From the NCBI GenBank assembly GCA_964489525.1, contig CAZAYY010000009.1, positions 1 through 64,000 of the forward strand: a DNA stretch of 64,000 bases. Direction: 5' to 3'. The notes under the pieces were generated by a model. It saw only the letters and a program-made list of their open reading frames with translations. It was not told the origin of the DNA and made no database searches. A program made the position numbers and the translations under genes. The stretch is from CAZAYY01 sp964489525 (GTDB lineage Bacteria > Chloroflexota > Anaerolineae > Anaerolineales > JABWBV01). Below are positions 62,998-64,000 of this stretch, one piece after another (position 1 is the first letter of the stretch; every line of letters begins with the position of its first letter).

Positions 62998-64000
62998 CTA
63001 CGGTGTGTTTTCAAGGTATTTCTGAAACACTGGCTCCAGGTCTGCCTGGGTGGCGCTGCGAAAGGCATCCAGCAGGTCTTGCGGTTCGGCTTGCTGCCCG
63101 GCCTGGCTTTGGGCATAGGTAAACAAGGCTTGCTGGAACCGGTCGGTTCCGATGGTGAGGCGAATTTCATTAAGAAAATACACCCCGCGCAGGTACACGC
63201 TGTCAATGTAAGGCCGGGGATAGCCAAACTGGTAGACCGTGCTGTCCACCGGGCCGGCTTTCCAGGGTTCGTAGCGGTGCACCCGGAAGTTCCACCACCA
63301 CTCCACCAGGTCGGGTTGGTTTTTTTCCAGGTAGAGCAGTTCACTAAAGGTGGCGAGGGCTTCGTCCAGCCAGGGATGCAGCGCCTGGTTGGAGCCAACC
63401 ACCCCCTGCCACCATTGGTGGGATACCTCGTGGACTGTGATGAGGGTCAACCAGGTGCGTGGGTCGCCGCTGTAGAGGGCGTAGTATTCCTGGCCAATGA
63501 ACACCAGCCCGTCGTACTCCATGCCATCTTCGAAATCGCTGGTGACCAGCGCCAGGCTGGGGTGCGGATAAGGACCGAAAAGCTGGCTGTACAGGGCCAG
63601 TGCGGCAGCGGCATGGTCCAGCGCGGCCTGCCCGGCTTCGGCGAATTCTGGAAAGGTGTAGCTGGAAAGCGTGATATCGCCAACCTGGGTGGTCAGGGTC
63701 TGGTAGCGGCTTCCCAGGGAGAGGGTAAAATTCCGCGCCATGGGCACCGAATACCGGTAGTAGGGCGGGTTTTCTTCCGTGGGCGGGGCACTGGCCACCA
63801 CAGTGAGCCTTTCGGGCGGGTTCAGTAGGAACAGGGACACCTCAAATGCAGCCAGTTCGTACAGGGTAAATTCCCCGATATCCGAAGGTAGGTAAGCCAG
63901 CCAGCCAAGGGAAGGGTGGTAGGGGGGGAACACCGGGAACCATCCGGCCAAATTGGCCTGGTTTTTCGTATAGCCGAAGGTCTCGGCTTTGTCTGGCAGG
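62998..64000 (-). CDS. M1-family zinc aminopeptidase, 5' end beyond the window
   Basis: At least 334 codons; the frame is open to the end of the window, so the N-terminus is missing. The gluzincin motif HEVSHQWW is followed 18 residues later by the third zinc ligand in LDEALATFSE. GMEYDGLVFIG stands where GAMEN-type exopeptidase motifs occur, so it is an M1-like enzyme with a changed substrate loop. C-terminal region RPYIDSVYLRGVYFLNEIR is M1-like. It could be exported; that is not visible here. Confidence 0.85.
   Translation of the reverse strand, partial: LPDKAETFGYTKNQANLAGWFPVFPPYHPSLGWLAYLPSDIGEFTLYELAAFEVSLFLLNPPERLTVVASAPPTEENPPYYRYSVPMARNFTLSLGSRYQTLTTQVGDITLSSYTFPEFAEAGQAALDHAAAALALYSQLFGPYPHPSLALVTSDFEDGMEYDGLVFIGQEYYALYSGDPRTWLTLITVHEVSHQWWQGVVGSNQALHPWLDEALATFSELLYLEKNQPDLVEWWWNFRVHRYEPWKAGPVDSTVYQFGYPRPYIDSVYLRGVYFLNEIRLTIGTDRFQQALFTYAQSQAGQQAEPQDLLDAFRSATQADLEPVFQKYLENTP

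Noticed and set aside
62866..63828. 320-codon plus-strand frame over the M1 peptidase
   Set aside because: Shadow of the zinc peptidase, whose HEVSH...E motif is clear on the minus strand.

Overview
The window reads as a scaffold from a draft or metagenome-assembled genome of an anaerobic Chloroflexota bacterium, most likely Anaerolineae-like. The taxonomy is inferred from style rather than a marker gene: bacterial-type Wood-Ljungdahl enzymes, a soluble-adenylyl-cyclase-like cyclase/AAA/TPR giant, a secreted multiheme cytochrome ending in an FLPLV-type tail, and many G/C-rich palindromic intergenic repeats. A 10-N scaffolding gap at 54800-54809 lies inside atpD.

Layout. 1-19800: mixed housekeeping and signalling genes. 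These include a DJ-1/PfpI protein, an alpha/beta hydrolase, a DUF3267 zincin-like protein, a triple-FHA ABC protein whose nucleotide-binding domain has lost its catalytic motifs, a LLM oxidoreductase, GNAT and NUDIX enzymes, the cyclase/AAA/TPR protein, HD and DegV proteins, a SulP-STAS-cNMP transporter and an isoprenylcysteine-methyltransferase-like protein. 20056-31109: the carbonyl branch of the Wood-Ljungdahl pathway in one operon. The order is a cysteine-less HMA-fold protein, cooS/acsA, an acsB-acsD fusion of 1315 codons, acsC, a 76-residue Cys-rich protein, acsV (corrinoid activator) and acsE, closed by a strong hairpin. 31180-35931: malic enzyme, a thioredoxin-reductase-like flavoprotein without the CxxC pair, a DUF3786 protein and two CooC-type nickel-insertion ATPases.

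36256-42141: a small acidic protein, then two KimA-type potassium permeases flanking two TrkA-type NAD-binding regulators. 42230-47506 (minus strand): an HD-GYP phosphodiesterase with GAF and membrane domains, a NahK-like kinase, tRNA-Pro(CGG) and a five-heme secreted cytochrome. 47795-50591: yebC, ruvC, ruvA, proC. 50667-57405: an M42 peptidase, then F1 ATP synthase genes atpA-G-D-C without the usual Fo and delta genes upstream, followed by an MreB-like protein with an altered phosphate-binding loop. 57737-64000: rex (minus) divergent from obg-nadD, an MFS transporter, FmdB-like and DUF302 proteins, and a 5'-truncated M1 peptidase.

The main biological interest is the CODH/ACS operon. CooS reduces CO2 to CO. 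AcsE moves methyl from methyl-tetrahydrofolate to the corrinoid protein AcsC/AcsD. AcsV reactivates the corrinoid. AcsB joins CO, methyl and CoA. Here one corrinoid-protein subunit (AcsD) is covalently tethered to AcsB by a linker of about 235 residues, rich in Ala and Pro, like the swinging-arm linkers of 2-oxoacid dehydrogenases. Two CooC-like ATPases probably serve the two nickel clusters. Methyl-branch genes (fhs, folD, metF) are not in the window.
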